Shown here: one piece after another, positions 10,784-23,500 of the stretch
Layout of the letters: every line of letters begins with the position of its first letter
How positions within the stretch are numbered: the stretch's first letter is position 1
From: Branchiostoma floridae
Taxonomy: Eukaryota; Chordata; Leptocardii; Amphioxiformes; Branchiostomatidae
Assembly (NCBI RefSeq): GCF_000003815.2
Contig: NC_049979.1
Coordinates: 12,760,613 to 12,824,612 of the forward strand
Length of the DNA: 64,000 nt
Direction: 5' to 3'
Notes under the pieces: generated by a model
What the model was told of the DNA's origin: nothing
Database searches by the model: none
The model's input: the letters and a program-made list of their open reading frames with translations, nothing else
Made by a program: the position numbers and the translations under genes

Positions 10784-13700
10784 ATGGCGGCGTGCAGTCC
10801 ATACGGCTCGTGGAAGTCTCCCATCTCCAGCGCGCTGGTGGCGGAGAGCGGCATCCGCCTGTATGACGTACAGGTGGACAAGTCGGGTAAACATCTAGGT
10901 AAATCTCACTGCGTTGATCTTGTTGGAATTTCTTTGCTTCATGGTGCTTCTGTTGCAATTAAGAGTCATTGCACGAGAAAACCAGGCAAAACCAGGCAGA
11001 GGCCGGAAGATGGGGGTCGGCCAAATCGACTCAAACTTTTTATGTGTGATAGGTATGTGGAACTATGAACAGCCATATAGTTAAAACCCTCCAGCTATTT
11101 TTCGTTATGGCGTTCTGGGACCCCCCCCAGGGACCCTCTAAAATCCAACAATTTATGCCTGAAAATTACTAAAATTTCGATGGCTATTTTGAAAAATCCG
11201 ATCAAGATACGAACAAAAGTTTTACATTTTCATATAGCATGAATTCTTAAGTGTTACAGACCAAAAGTTGAAGATGGTACATTAAAGTTTAGAGGGTGTG
11301 CTAGGGGGTTACCTGAACCATTGAAAGCAGAATTTTTGTCACTGTAAATTTTAGTCATTTTTAAGGCGCAATAAAATCTATGCCCAGCGGGTCTGGTGAA
11401 TGGTTTTAATGTTGATAGAGAGAGGAACATCTACTTATTCAAAAACAATCGTCGTCTAATTGGGCCATACATAACGTGAGCCGTGAGAGGGGGGTCTTTA
11501 TGGGGATTTTTCGGGTTTTGGTCTTTAGTAAATCGGGTGATTATATTACTCCATGGGGGGTAAGTCGTGGCGAATGTTTGCGAAGTTGTTTGTGAACCAT
11601 GCATAAGTGTCAAAATATCATGGTTGATTGGTAATATTAATTTGGGCTCCATATGGGGGATTTGGGGATACCATAAAAGGCATTGTGCTGATTTTATACA
11701 TTTTTACTGTTGCTTTTTAATGTTATTAAACTGGTATCTGTTCCTAAATTATTTGTACATACCAGCTATGTTGTGCACAATGAGAAGGCTCTACATGGGG
11801 GTTACCAGGACTCAACAAATGTGATACCATTTAATAGAAAGGGCACGTGGATGCGGATATACCTAATGTATATTTAAAAAAAATAGAACAAGACCACAGC
11901 GAAGGTCAAGATTAATGCTTTTGGGAATGGATAAGTGTACATTATACTTTTTTCATCAATACGGGTGCATTATAGGTACTGCTATAGACAAACAACATTA
12001 CATCGGTGGTTTGTATGCCTGACTATTCATCATTCACCACTATAAGGTCATGCTAATTTAGGGAACTGATGTGAGCCCCGGTCAAGCGGAATGCACGGAA
12101 AAATTTGCCTTTATCATGTCATATTTCAATAAGGCTATTTAAATGATGACTACATGTACATTGTACTTTTTTTTATCAATTTCGGTATACCATAGCGCAC
12201 AGTTTAGGTTACAAAGTGCTGTACATCAATTGCTAGACATTCATTACCATAAGGACAAACCAAAAACCAAATCTATCACAAACCCTTTACATGTAGAACC
12301 CCTTTAGTATCAAGTTAACTGTCGAGACGCAAAATCAAACGCAAAGGACAGTTCACTTTTGTTTTAGTGGTGATAGCACTTTTGTCAAAATTACGCTACG
12401 AAAGAATAAATTAAAGTAACAAATTACAAAAATTACAGCCAAGCAGCTTACAATATTGTACAAGTCTTTCAGTAGCACAGAGGTAGCATGAAAGCACAGA
12501 ATTTGTGGCCACTAACGTGGAGTCAATAAACTAAATTTAGATGGATAGAAGAGGAATGCAAGTGGCAGGCACTGCAAACACACTATATACTAGCATTGAC
12601 TACATTCATCTTTTCATGATTGAACTGGCAATAACCAACGGCCTTGAATCATTAAAGCTAAAGTAACTAAAACTTGTGTCAGGCCATTTTCTTCTGCCCG
12701 TTATAGGCTACATGACACTTCCTTTCCTACAGGTATTGGAAACTATCGTAGGCACATGCACATACATGTAGATCCTTGTAAAGGATTCGTCAAAGACTTT
12801 GTTTTTGGCTTGTGGTGTGCACATCAATTATAAGCTTTTTTCATTGTCAGAAAAAAAGAAACGTTTAGATTTTAACCGTACTGTAATTCATACAAAGCAG
12901 CTACAAAATGAGCAAATATATGCCGTATATTGCAAACACATCGGCAAACGTGAATGTGTACTAATTACTTAGAATGCCAACGTCAATTCCAAGGTCGAAC
13001 GAGAAGATATGAAAGAACGAAAATCAAGAATCCGTTGTTTGGTATATCATACTCTGTGTGTTTTGTCATTTGTTCAGCTTTCCTGACCATACCACCTCAC
13101 CATAATCGATGCAAATTTTTTTGGCAATTTTTTTTATTAGCCTACTCGCATCAGTTCCCTAATCAGCATGACCTTATAATGCTGAATGATGAATAGTCAG
13201 GCATATTTATGTAATGCTGTTTGTCTTTAGCAGTACCTATAGTGCACCCGTATTGATGAAAAAAGTATAATGTACACTTATCCATTCCCAAAAGCATTAA
13301 TCTTGACCTTCGCTGTGGTCTTGTTCTATTTTTTTAAACATACATATAGGTATATCCGCATCCACGTGCCCTTTCTATTAAATGGTATCACATTTGTTGA
13401 GTCCTGGTAACCCCCATGTAGAGCCTTCTCATTGTGCACAACATAGCTGGTATGTACAAATAATTTAGGAACAGATACCAGTTTAATAAGATTAAAAAAC
13501 AACAGTAAAAATGTATAAAATCAGCACAATGCCTTTTATAGTATCCCCAAATCCCCCATATGGAGTCCAAATTAATATTACCAATTAATCATGATATTTT
13601 GACACTTATACATGGTTCACAAACAACTTCGCAAACATTCGCCATGACTTACCCCCCACGGAGTAATATAATCACCCGATTTACTAAAGACCAAAACCCG

Positions 13701-16700
13701 AAAAATCCCCATAAAGACCCCCATCTCACGGCTCACGTTATGTATGGCCCAATTAGACGACGATTGTTTTTGAATAAGTAGATGTTCCTCTCTCTATCAA
13801 CATTAAAACCATTCACCAGACCCGCTGGGCATAGATTTTATTGCGCCTTAAAAATGACTAAAATTTACAGTGACAAAAATTCTGCTTTCAATGGTTCAGG
13901 TAACCCCCTAGCACACCCTCTAAACTTTAATGTACCATCTTCAACTTTTGGTCTGTAACACTTAAGAATCCATGCTATATGGAAATGTAAAATTTTTGTT
14001 CGTACCTTAATCAGATTTTTCAGAATAGCCATCGAAATTTCAGTAAATTTCAGGCATAAATTGTTGGATTTTAGAGGGTCCCTGAGGGGGGTCCCAGAAC
14101 GCCATAACGAAAAATAGCTGGAGGGTTTTAACTATATGGCTGTTCATAGTTCCACATACCTATCACACATAAAAAGTTTGAGTCGATTTGGCCGACCCCC
14201 ATCTTCCGGCCTCTGCCTGGTTTTCTCGTGCAATGACTCTTAAGATTGTTACGTTCCGGACCGGTAACTTAAAATTTTCTGAACTTTAGTTATGTTATCA
14301 TAGGTCGTGATCCACACGTCTGTTTTATGCCGTGTACTTGGCTGCAGGCACTGCAACATCGATTGAAATTAAGGGGAAGTGCAAGGTGCAATCTTGGGCG
14401 TTGGTCTTGATTGAAACACTTTCACTTTCAGAGGTAGACCATGGTGCAAAATTTTGGGGACATGGCTTATAATTCTTCAAGCAGAGGTTTCAGTTGAGGG
14501 ATAGTAGTTACAATTCTTCAAGCAGAGTTTTCAGGGGAAACTTTTAACGTCAAGCAGAGTTTTCAGGGGAAACTTTTAACGTCTGCGCCTGACTGAAACT
14601 TCACTTTGGAAAATAATAATAAGTAGTGGCCACGATTTCTTTAATGTTGGTGCATCCCTATTAAGGGCAGAATTGCAGGTTTGAGTAGACAAGAGTAGAG
14701 TGGTTGGAGCTAGGTAGGAGTTTGGGCAAGGTTTGAGTTTGGGGTAATCCATCTTGTATTATAGCTGAAGTGTCTTTCGTCAAAAAAAGTACATATCATA
14801 GGCGTATATACTGTGAATTCTTTAAATTCTTATTTTCTTTCTTCTACTTGGATGTGTTACATCAGACAGGGTATACTGGTCTGAGCTGCGCCCCGCTGAA
14901 GGTGGCCGTTATGTGGTGTGTTCGAAGGACGGAGACTCCCAGCCTACGGAGTGGACTCCAGAAGGCTTCAATGCACGCACCCGTGTACACGAGTATGGTG
15001 GAGGAGCCATGTTTGCACACAATGGAGTGGTGTACTTCTCCAACTTCACGGACCAGCGTCTGTACAGGCAGACCTCACCTGATGCTGCTCCTGAAGCCAT
15101 CACCCCTGCTGACTCAGGCTGGAGGTTTGCAGATGGACACTTCTGTGAGAAGGTATTGTCAATGTCATCATCTTTGCTTTATCCAAGGAGGTTAACCTTA
15201 ACTTGCATTAAATTCTTTGCATTCATAACCAGTAGAAGTTTAAACTGGCTAAGCTGTTGTATCATCAATGCTTGTTTATTTTGGAGGAATGAATTTACAC
15301 ATAGCTTTGAGCAAACTACTTTTTTATCAATCTGCCTTTGTTTATTCTTGTTGTTGTTGTTGTAGCTGAACATCATCACAGCAGTGCGTGAGGACCATAG
15401 TGTTGTTAACAGGGGCGAGGCCAAGGAAGCAGCCAACACAGTTGTGGCCATCCATCCTGACACACAGGAACAGTTTGTGTTGGTGAGGCAGATACATATG
15501 AGTACATTTATACTGTCTGAAAAAAGTTATGTGTGTATGTGGTTTTATCTAAGGGTAAGCAAATGTCAGAAAACAAAGGGAAAATGGAAACATGTAATGT
15601 TAGTATCAAACTGATAAGTCAGTACCATGGACAGGACTGCTATGGAATGATATGTGTTCAATACTAGCAATGTTAACCGCCTTGGAAATAGATACAACAT
15701 TGCATATGATATAACAATGAAACATACTTCCTTGTGATTACATATAGTTTGTCTGTTAGGGTGTTAGAGGATACTCAGTATAGATCTTGGCTTGTTTTCA
15801 GTCACTCTGAAAGGACTGGCTTGACATAACATTGTACAAAAGTTAAGTCCGCAGTCTCATTGAGCCTGACTTATCCTAAATTTGGGCATGGCTGATGGTT
15901 GTGACCTTTTCCCCGCAGGCCTCAGGGTCAGACTTCTATGCTTCTCCCCGTGTGTCACCTGACGGCAAGAAGATCTGCTGGACTCAATGGAACCATCCCA
16001 ACATGGTCTGTTCTGTACTTCTGCAGTCCACAGTTGTGTAATTGTGTAGTCTGCATACTCATATATGATGATGTCACCATGTTGAGTCCAGACAAATAGT
16101 CAGGCACATTTGTTTATTGCAGACTGTGCATGTTAAAGATGAAGTTATTAAACTGCCAACAAGCAAAGTTGATGTAATTAATGATGTTGGTGTGCTGTGT
16201 TCTCTCCAGCCTTGGGACTCCACTGAGATTTGGCAGGCTGACATGCAGCCTGATGGGAAGGGGGTCAGGGAAGCACACAAGGTTGGTCACCATGCTCATC
16301 TGCTGTTAGTTGACTTGTTGGCCTTTCCATGGTGCTGAAATCATGGTGCTGTAAGGCCTGCAGTCCAGAGGTGGCTCTGGTGTTTTTGCACTACCATTTG
16401 TTGTAGATGTACATGAAGTAACAGAATGTACATGAAGTCCCCCTATAGCATCTCAATATCACAATTGTGAAACAATAACAGCTGTTAGAGATAAACTGAT
16501 ATTGTGTGTCATATATAGGTGTGTGGTGGGGATGACATCAGCGTCATGTATCCAAGATGGTCTCCCAGTGGAGAGCTGTACTACATCAGTGATGTCTCTG
16601 ATTGGTGGAACCTGTATCATGTGACCTCATCAGGTGACCATGTTGCCATAGGACCCCAGCAGAGGGAAATCGGTGGTCCACACTGGCAGTTTGGAAATGC

Positions 16701-19700
16701 ACCATATGACTTTGATCCTGACAACGGAGTAATTGTTACTGCCTATGGCATGGTATGTGTGTTAGTTTTATGTTCTTCAGCTTCTCTATGTGCATTATTA
16801 CAAAGAGCTGATTGATCCATTTGAGTGTTTCACAGCTGTATGAGGAGCACTGTTGATGCATTTTATGCTATACTTTAACTCACCAACAAGCCATGGTTAT
16901 TCCCTGAATTGGTAGGAGCTTGGCTTCTATGAGATGGGGAGTGGAAAGCACCTTAAGAACGTGGACACTGGGTTCAAGACCCACAGCTACTTGGTGATGG
17001 GTGGGAAGGGGTGTGCCTACTGCATAGCCAGCAGCCCCACACAGTTCCCCAGTGTCATCAGGGTTAACTATGCTACTTCTAAGGTTGGTATGTTATATCA
17101 TAATCCTCTGTATTAACATTAATGATTAAACTGGAGTAACTTCAGAACTGTATGAATTGTTGTTCAAAACAATGGTTCTTTACCATTGCATGTTTTAAAT
17201 ACTAGTAGTGGAGACACTGGTGTCACCTCCCAAAAGAGGATGATCTGAACTGAACTGAGTACCTTCAAGTGTGACATTATATCCTAAATGTTATTTTGTC
17301 ATTTCATGTCTCATTGTTGAGTTATTGTAAGCGTTTAATTGCTAAGCTTGCTGTCAAACACTGTAGGCCGACACTGTGAAAAGTACGAAGGACATGCCTG
17401 TGGACACAGGGTACTTCAGCATTCCAGAGGAGATCACATTCCCCACTGCAGGGGGAGACACAGCACATGCCTACTTCTACCCACCCAAGAACAAGGACTT
17501 CACAGCGCCAGAGGGAACCCTGCCCCCACTGCTGGTACGCGCTCATGGCGGCCCAACATCCTCCTGTTCCAGCACCCTCAACCTCAACATACAGTACTTC
17601 ACCAGTCGTGGGGTCGGGTTGCTGGATGTCAACTACAGGGGCAGCACTGGCTATGGCAAGACATACAGGAACAAGCTCAGGCTGAAGTACAGTAACCTTA
17701 ACATTATTAGGACGGGGGGAGAATGAAAAAGATGTCTGATTTTAAACAATGATTCGATTCCTGTTGTTAAAAAGCCATTTACCTTCCATATAATCCTATG
17801 GGCCTTTGCTTACACAAGGTGACCTATACATGTGAGGGGGCTAAACCAAATGTTACATGTTACAACAGGCTCTTGTGAGTCATGGAAAAAATGGCATGTA
17901 CCTGGTGCTCCTGATTTATCATGCTGTGGTTCTGTTGCCAGCTGGGGAATCCATGATGTGGATGACTGCTGCCATGGAGCCCTGTATCTGGCAGACAAGG
18001 GCAAGGTGGACAGGAAGAGACTGGCCATCGATGGAGGGTCAGCAGGGGGGTACACCACTCTGGCAGCCTTGGCCTTCAGGGATATCTTCCATGCTGGTAG
18101 GGACTTGCTTCTTGATTGTCTTACCGGTTAACACTCTGACAGTGTCGCATTAGTAAAAACAACATGCATGAAAATCTAGGTAGAAGTGTTTGTCTCACCT
18201 GGCCAATCTTATGAACACCGTGTTTGTCCAAAATAGTTCATACACACTGCAGTCTATCCTTTCATTTGCTTTTCTAAAAATTGATTTTTGTTATCTGTTC
18301 TAGTAGACAATTTAAGTGCTGACAATTTTAGTGATTTGTTTGTTATTATGTTGCACTACCTTATTGTAATTGTAAATTGCATGCATCAGGTCGGTTGTCA
18401 TTCATAAGCATGAGTATTTTCCCTGGCCTTGATACCATGTCATTGACAGCTGTTGTCACTCATTATGAAAATATCATATTTCTCACCAAATGCTTTTTTC
18501 TGTCGGTCTTTGAACCATGAAGGCTGGTTGTCATTCTTGACACGATGACAACCATGCGCAAAACTTCTATCATATTAGGTGTAAGCCATTATGGTGTTGG
18601 AGACTTAGAGGCCCTAGCAAAGGACACTCACAAGTTTGAGAGCAGATATCTGGACACCATTATTGGTGCATACCCTGAGATGGAGAGCACATACAAGGAA
18701 CGTTCTCCCATCAACCATGTGGACAAGCTGAGCTGTTCTATTGCATTGTTCCAGGGAGGCGAGGATAAGGTATGTAAGACCAGGGAAGTACATCTTACAA
18801 TGACTGACAACTGTAGGCCTCTACTGTGACACATACAATGTAACCTCTACTGTACTAAATAACTAGGAGTAAGCCATTATGGAATTGGGGATTTAGTGGT
18901 CTTGGAAGAGGAGGGCCACAAGTTTGAAGCAAGGTACTCTGCGACTATGATTGGCCCCTATCCTGAGAGCATTGACACTTACAGAGATCGCTCCCCCATC
19001 AACCATGTGGACAAGCTGAGCTGTCCTATCGCATTGTTCCAGGGAGGGGAAGACAAGGTTGGTTGAAGTATGACAAACATGAGGTCTACTTCATAGTAGA
19101 AGGTGATAAGGATACTTTTGCTTCGAACAGGGACATCTGCGGTCACGTATGGTTACGAAACATCATCATCATCATTTTGGATGTGTTGGTTACAAACAAT
19201 GGTATCTATTTTACCACTCAAAGAGATAATATTACAATGGCCTCGCATCTCCTTAAAAATAATTTCTCAGGACATGTGACAATGCAGATATTGGCAATTA
19301 GCAATCAGGCTGGGTTGGAAGGGGAATAGGGTGTTTGCAGCGACATAATTATGGTGTCATTACAGTGTGTAACAAGTCCAAGGTTGGTAAAGTTAGTTTG
19401 TGTCCTCCACAGATTGTACCTCCTAACCAGGCAGAGATGATGTTTGAAGCCGTCAAGAACAAGGGACTCCCATGTGCCTTTGTACTCTTCCCTGGTAAAC
19501 CTTTAAAGTTGCACCTTCTCTGATGCTTTCATGCCATAATTCATGCATTAATGCCAAACATTCAGCAGTTGTGCTTCCCCTAAGATTAAAATGAAGATTT
19601 GTTTTCTGGCCATACTAACTTTTAAGTATTGGATGACATCAACCTAAATTCAATGTATTAGTACAATAACCACCGAACAGCGCCAATCAGAACAGTGAGA

Positions 19701-20016
19701 ACCTGAATTTCGTGTTTTCTTCCAGATGAACAGCATGGATTCAGGAAGGCAGAAAACATGAGGAGGGCTCTGGATGGAGAGTTCTACTTCCTAGGCAGGG
19801 TGTTCGGCTATGAACCTGCTGACAAGGGTGGAGAGGTGAGTGCAACTGCTTGAAATTAGTGGCCCTGTAGTCTATGGTTTGCTTCCTTGGCAAATTTGAT
19901 TTGCAGCACATCTTTGTAATCCAACATATTTGGAGCTGAACTAGCATTTATCTTATTGTGATCAACATCTTCTATATTCTATGCCTTTGCAGATTGAGAT
20001 TGAGAACATGGCTTAG
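10784..20016 (+). CDS. S9-family serine peptidase (acylaminoacyl-peptidase/prolyl-oligopeptidase-like), 13-exon coding frame
   Basis: Exons: 10784-10886, 14866-15152, 15366-15482, 15919-16005, 16210-16281, 16519-16752, 16916-17083, 17367-17686, 17942-18096, 18579-18769 (or 18867-19057), 19413-19494, 19726-19835, 19993-20016. Junctions are GT-AG and the sum is 1950 nt, 649 residues. The N-terminal half ([37 protein letters not shown]) is the beta-propeller. The C-terminal half is an alpha/beta hydrolase with [16 protein letters not shown] and the nucleophile DGGSAGG (Ser about 496), Asp about 577 in GGEDK and His about 609 in HGF. The 81 and 32 residue spacings are close to those of Aeropyrum acylaminoacyl peptidase. 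Such enzymes remove residues or dipeptides from short peptides. The propeller resembles bacterial and plant S9 peptidases more than vertebrate APEH, DPP4 or PREP. No signal peptide is seen, so it is probably cytosolic. Confidence 0.93.
10960..14243. mobile_element. 3.28-kb fold-back transposon with about 1.1-kb terminal inverted repeats and TTAA target site
   Basis: The sequence from GAGTCATTGCACGAG (after TTAA 10960-10963) to CTCGTGCAATGACTC (before TTAA 14240-14243) has arms that are inverted copies. Left arm is about 10964-12071, right arm about 13149-14239, roughly 97% alike by eye, around a 1.08-kb unique spacer. TTAA lies at both outer edges, the target site of piggyBac and Kolobok elements; the ends lack the piggyBac CCC start. 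The left arm has one extra copy of a 9-bp AACCAGGCA unit. No transposase frame is visible in arms or spacer, so it is non-autonomous. It sits in intron 1 of the S9 peptidase gene. Confidence 0.88.
14519..14582 (+). repeat. Two perfect tandem copies of a 32-bp unit
   Basis: 14519-14550 and 14551-14582 are identical; each begins CAAGCAGAGTTTTCAGGGGA and ends TTTTAACGT. A diverged third relative (AATTCTTCAAGCAGAGGTTT) precedes at about 14473. Intronic, with no gene content. Confidence 0.85.
18579..18769 (+). other. Alternative exon 10A of the S9 peptidase
   Basis: 191-nt exon (acceptor tattag, donor gtatgt) encoding [15 protein letters not shown] through to ALFQGGEDK, including the catalytic Asp and the helix before it. 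It shares about 46 of 64 residues with exon 10B at 18867-19057. It starts in phase 1 and ends in phase 0. Confidence 0.92.
18867..19057 (+). other. Alternative exon 10B of the S9 peptidase
   Basis: Also exactly 191 nt, with good splice sites (aactag / gttggt), encoding [17 protein letters not shown] through to ALFQGGEDK. It is 97 bases downstream of exon 10A. Splicing 10A directly to 10B would read GAG TAA at the junction and terminate, so the two must be used alternatively. Confidence 0.92.
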
Positions 20017-20593
20017 CCCCAAAGTATGCCTGTGCAGCAAACCTACAAGTCCTGAAGCAAGAGTTGTGTGGAAAATTCACATGATTCACATTATACACAT
20101 TGGAGTGTGACTCCAATTTAATGATGTATGTAATCATGATCTCTTAATCCAATGTCCAAAGATGTGCCTGAATAGAATTATTAGAAAAGATGACTAAAAG
20201 AGGGGATGGGTAATGGATCATACACCAAAGTATGAATCACACGAGTGCTATTGTAACTATGAAATCTTCTACCTTTTGATAATGAGCATTTATTGCGTAC
20301 ACATGGATACAATACAACGTGTAGCTATAAACGAATATGAGGTGCATGTGTCATAAATGTTACAACATGAGGATTTTCAATCGATATGTATGAATAATGT
20401 TTCTCTGCTAGACTGTATCTGCTTCATCATTTTCGGTAATATGCTGTAGTGAAAAATTACTACATGTATCTAGCTTGGAGTAGCCTGTACACAGAACCCT
20501 AGTCTCTGATGACCACTGTAGAACAGTGCTCTTTCTATTGACAAAGCTGAGCTGCACAGTTCAATTGATCTTCTATTTGCCAAGGCATCCTGT
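20017..20593. other. Convergent 3' region between the S9 peptidase and INTS7
   Basis: No coding exon seen. TTTATT at 20289-20294 (AATAAA on the minus strand) is a likely INTS7 polyadenylation signal, about 300 bases past its stop. No clear AATAAA for the peptidase is found here. Confidence 0.45.
20289..20294 (-). terminator. Candidate INTS7 polyadenylation signal
   Basis: TTTATT on the plus strand, AATAAA in INTS7 sense, 300 bases downstream of its stop codon. Confidence 0.5.
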
Positions 20594-23500
20594 TCAGAAC
20601 CGTGATGCACTGCTCCGAGCTGGGGGTGGGGGTGGAGGCTGCTGGTGCCTGGGGGGCTGGGGGGCATTAGGGTCAAAAGATCTCACCAGCAGGGTCATTT
20701 TGGGCCCCGTTTTCCAAGAAAGGCCAGAGGTGTCTATAACAGAAGCCTCTGCACACACAGTGTGGTTCCCAGGGAAAGGGAAGTGAAGAAGGAACTGTGC
20801 ACTGAAGTAGTCATTGTGTGGTTCCACCAGCTCCTGCAGCTCATTGTTCAGGTTGTCCACTCGGACCTGGAAGAGTTAAAGGCAATGTTGAGTTGCAATG
20901 AAATATTTAGCATTGGAAGTTTACTGTCCTGTAGCACAGGCATTTAATAAATGCAACATAAGACTCTTTCTGTCCGTCTGTTTCAATTTTTCTAATTGTA
21001 TACATTTCTGTTGATAAAGATAAACCTTTTTTTAAGGTTACTACAGTTCAACTCCCTGCCAACAAGCAATCTCTGAAGAAAGAAAAAAATCAACCAAGGA
21101 TATTGGATACATACCAGTATGTACAATTGATATATGAAAGATTTTGAATTACCTTCTGTTCCTGTGGAATCTTGGTGTCAGAACTGGATGACACATCCAG
21201 ACAGACTTTGTTGACAGCCCTGAACAGCCCCGGTTTGGCCCCATGCTGAATCACACCCTCTACTTTCAGTGCTAGCTGTGTGTCAGTTGAGACCAAAACA
21301 GGGTCGTTCACACTTCTCTGACTTGGGGACAGGGCAAGCTGCAGAAGTAAACAGTCAAAAGATGTACAAAACGTCAGAAATTGATAAATTGTCACAGGAA
21401 CATTGTAAAACTGCCAATCAGAAAAAAATTTAACATAGAGAGAGGTGAACAAACCTTGATTTGAGTTGACTGTAGTGCCTGGAAGAAGTACCTGGGGAAG
21501 TGCAGGGGTTCCCTGAGCAGCATACAGGAAGCTTTGAAAACACTGGAGACTTGCTGGAAAACAAAAGCCAGTAATGTGGCTTGCATACTACATGTACATG
21601 TATTCAACTTCCATCGCATACTAGAGAAGGACCAGATAATAGATGAGTCATGCTGAAAACTAAAACAAGTACAGTATCAGAATTGTGTGAATATAAGAAG
21701 AATACATGAATCAGAAAGGGAGCAAAATATCCCTCCCCAGGTGAAAATAATAAGTTACCACATGTGTGATGGCTGAGCCCTGGGCCTCCCCCAGGGTTTT
21801 CTGCACCATTTTCAGTACATCCTGGAACACAGGTGGCAGGGCCTCCCCACCAGACTCCCCCCTACTGAAGTCTGGTACATCCCACTGGATATTGTACACA
21901 TCTGCTGAACTGTGGGCAGGTTCAACACCATGTTAACTAACTGTACAGCAACATCAATCAATAATACACAGACAGCTATTTTGTGAGAAAATGTCAATCA
22001 GGTTGATGTTAGAAATTAAAAGCAAACTTACATATACTGGTGGTTGTGCAATACCAGCACGTCCACAACATGGGCCATGAGGAGGCAACCCTGTTGTAAG
22101 CTGGTGCATATGATAAGGAAAAGAAACATCTGCTTTTGTCTGTAAATCATGTAATACTAGTAAACATTAAAAGTACCACATGTGTGATGGCTATCCGCAA
22201 AGCTACCCATACTCTAGATGACAATTTAGCAGGATGCCTTAGACACTGTCTCCAAGTAGGACTGGACATAATTGTTACATGGGACATACATTGCTATTTT
22301 TTTGCCATTGCATGTTCGTTTCTTGCTTCTCCACACTTTATGATTTTTCATTGTCATCCTTGTTTCAAAACGATAAAGGATACTGTGTCAGGCTCTTCAG
22401 TGTTGTGAGGTCAGCATCAAAGGAAGCCTGCAGCAGATCACCATATTTGGCTGATAACATACGGAACTGGGCGACACACTGCTGCAACTGTGGAAGACAG
22501 ACAGAACAAAACATTGTTCATTTGAACATTCATCATAGGTCCAGGTGGGAACACATGGAAAATTCAAATCGTGAAGAGAGGCAATCTAATAGTAAGTAAC
22601 CATGAACCATGGTATCTTGGAAGAAAGTGGCCTCTCTCATAAATTGGAACAGTTCAATTCAAAGGCTAAGAGAGGTGTACCTGAGTCCCTATTCTTCCAG
22701 TTCTCTGTATCTCTTTCCCAGACACGTTGGCCATTGCTGTGGCAATGGCGGGAGGAGGACAGGTCTGCAGGGTGGTGCAGGCAGCCAGGAGGTTGGCATG
22801 TGCCTGCAGCAGCTCCGCCCGCAGCTGGGTGAACTGGGTCTGAAACTCCAGCGGGAAGGTGGGGGTCACGGATGCCTGCAGGACAAGAGGAGTTGTGCAA
22901 AGGATGCATGTCTGTAGTTCCAACTATAACAATAGGGTAGTGTTCCATGGTTTCTCCCAATAGTTGTATAAGAAACGGGTAGTTTATGGCTCCGATTAAT
23001 GGGTCTGGTTAAACCATTTTGTTTATAACAAATAACATATGCCATGGCCTGGTCCACATAATTTTGTCCTGGCAATCTCCTTCATATGTGTTCTCTAACA
23101 CAGTAAAATATTACTGATAACAAATGCATCAGTATGCTGTAGCAGTGCAAACTAGTCAAATTCAAGTATACGGTACAGCAAAAGGAAGTTTTGGGATCCA
23201 TGATAATGATGTTACCTTCAAAGCAGTAGTTCCTTTTTGATAGTGCCCACAGGCTTGAGCCAGGCTAACTGTGCCTTTGTGTTGAGGTTGGTCTGGATGT
23301 ATGTGGGAAAGCTGTTCCTCTCCAGCACAGAACTCCCTAGCGATATCAGCCAGAAGTGCAGGTGCTCAGATGCAACAAGAGATGGCAGACGCTGGAGNNN
23401 NNNNNNNNNNNNNNNNNNNNNNNNNNNNNNNNNNNNNNNNNNNNNNNNNNNNNNNNNNNNNNNNNNNNNNNNNNNNNNNNNNNNNNNNNNNNNNNNNTGT

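Noticed and set aside
11567-13570. Matching 85- and 60-codon frames on opposite strands with nearly the same translation
   Set aside because: Their similarity is explained by the inverted arms of the fold-back transposon. They do not extend to a full protein and have no transposase motif.
22091-22093. Conventional acceptor CAACAG directly before GGTTGCC in INTS7
   Set aside because: The donor GTATCCTTT leaves phase 2, so this acceptor shifts the conserved GCLLMAH frame. The U12-style acceptor ten bases earlier fits both frame and branch site.
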